This document shows, piece by piece, positions 8,033-8,199 of a stretch of DNA of 8,199 nucleotides. A program made the position numbers and the translations under genes. The notes beneath the pieces are model-generated. The model was not told the DNA's origin. It saw only the letters and a list, made by a program, of their open reading frames with translations, and did no database searches. Each line of letters opens with the position of its first letter. The stretch's first letter is position 1. Origin of the DNA: Deinococcus rhizophilus (GTDB lineage: Bacteria > Deinococcota > Deinococci > Deinococcales > Deinococcaceae); the NCBI RefSeq assembly GCF_030271215.1, contig NZ_JASNGB010000037.1, positions 4,013-12,211 on the forward strand, in the 5' to 3' direction.

Positions 8033-8199
8033 GCCCGCCACGAACCGCAGCACGCCCTCCGCCCCGCCCGCCGGGTCGAGCAGCGGAACCACGGTGCTGA
8101 CGCTGACCTGCGCGGCGTAGCGCACGTCCTCCTCCAGCCCGATACCGCCCAGGTAGGTGCCGTGCCCGCTGCCTGACAGCACCTCGGCGGGGTTGCCGG
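8030..8199 (-). CDS. Unrecognised protein, C-terminal 55 residues (partial)
   Basis: The minus strand is open from the window edge to a TAG at 8032-8030. The visible tail contains [20 protein letters not shown] followed by [18 protein letters not shown] and ends VLRFVAG. Third positions are nearly all G or C, which supports coding. The Gly-rich turn and following beta-like stretch do not identify a family for me. The stop codon is formed by the right end of the adjacent repeat, so the gene may have been slightly shortened or extended by it. The start and most of the gene lie outside the window. Confidence 0.65.
   Translation of the reverse strand, partial: GNPAEVLSGSGHGTYLGGIGLEEDVRYAAQVSVSTVVPLLDPAGGAEGVLRFVAG

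Overview
The window is very GC-rich with strong G/C bias at third codon positions. Several genes have a TANNNT -10 box ending 7-8 bases before the ATG and no ribosome binding site. Together with a carboxynorspermidine decarboxylase and a DUF4384 secreted protein, this fits Deinococcus or a close relative (Deinococcota). That assignment comes from gene content and promoter style, not from a database match. No tRNA, rRNA, CRISPR array, transposase or phage gene is visible.

Layout. Positions 1-622 (minus strand): the N-terminal part of an unrecognised alpha-helical protein, preceded by a 67-aa excisionase-like DNA-binding protein with a TTG start and a structured upstream region. Positions 855-1625 (plus): a DUF554 membrane protein, followed by copy 1 of a ~160-bp structured repeat. 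Positions 1889-4397 (minus): a three-gene operon read in the order secreted alpha/beta hydrolase, ArsR-family repressor of the SdpR type, SdpI/DUF1648 membrane protein. The last two overlap by 20 bases. A long imperfect dyad overlaps the probable promoter of this operon and is a good operator candidate. Positions 4621-5862 (plus): a secreted DUF4384 protein with a proline-rich linker and a C-terminal LGFP-like region. Positions 5863-6252: non-coding, with a strong hairpin and a second type of inverted-repeat element that ends 10 bases from the next gene. Positions 6253-7473 (minus): nspC, divergent across a 50-base gap from a small VOC-fold (glyoxalase-like) protein at 7524-7874 (plus). Copy 2 of the ~160-bp repeat follows, then the C-terminal end of another minus-strand gene.

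How the parts relate. The hydrolase, repressor and membrane genes look like one regulatory unit related to the Bacillus sdpRI repressor/immunity pair, but no SdpC-like toxin gene is present. The other genes look like independent chromosomal loci (polyamine synthesis, envelope proteins, small regulators). The most distinctive features are the mobile-looking, structured non-coding repeats at the 3' ends of genes. In copy 2 the TAG at each end of the repeat is the stop codon of the gene running into it from that side.
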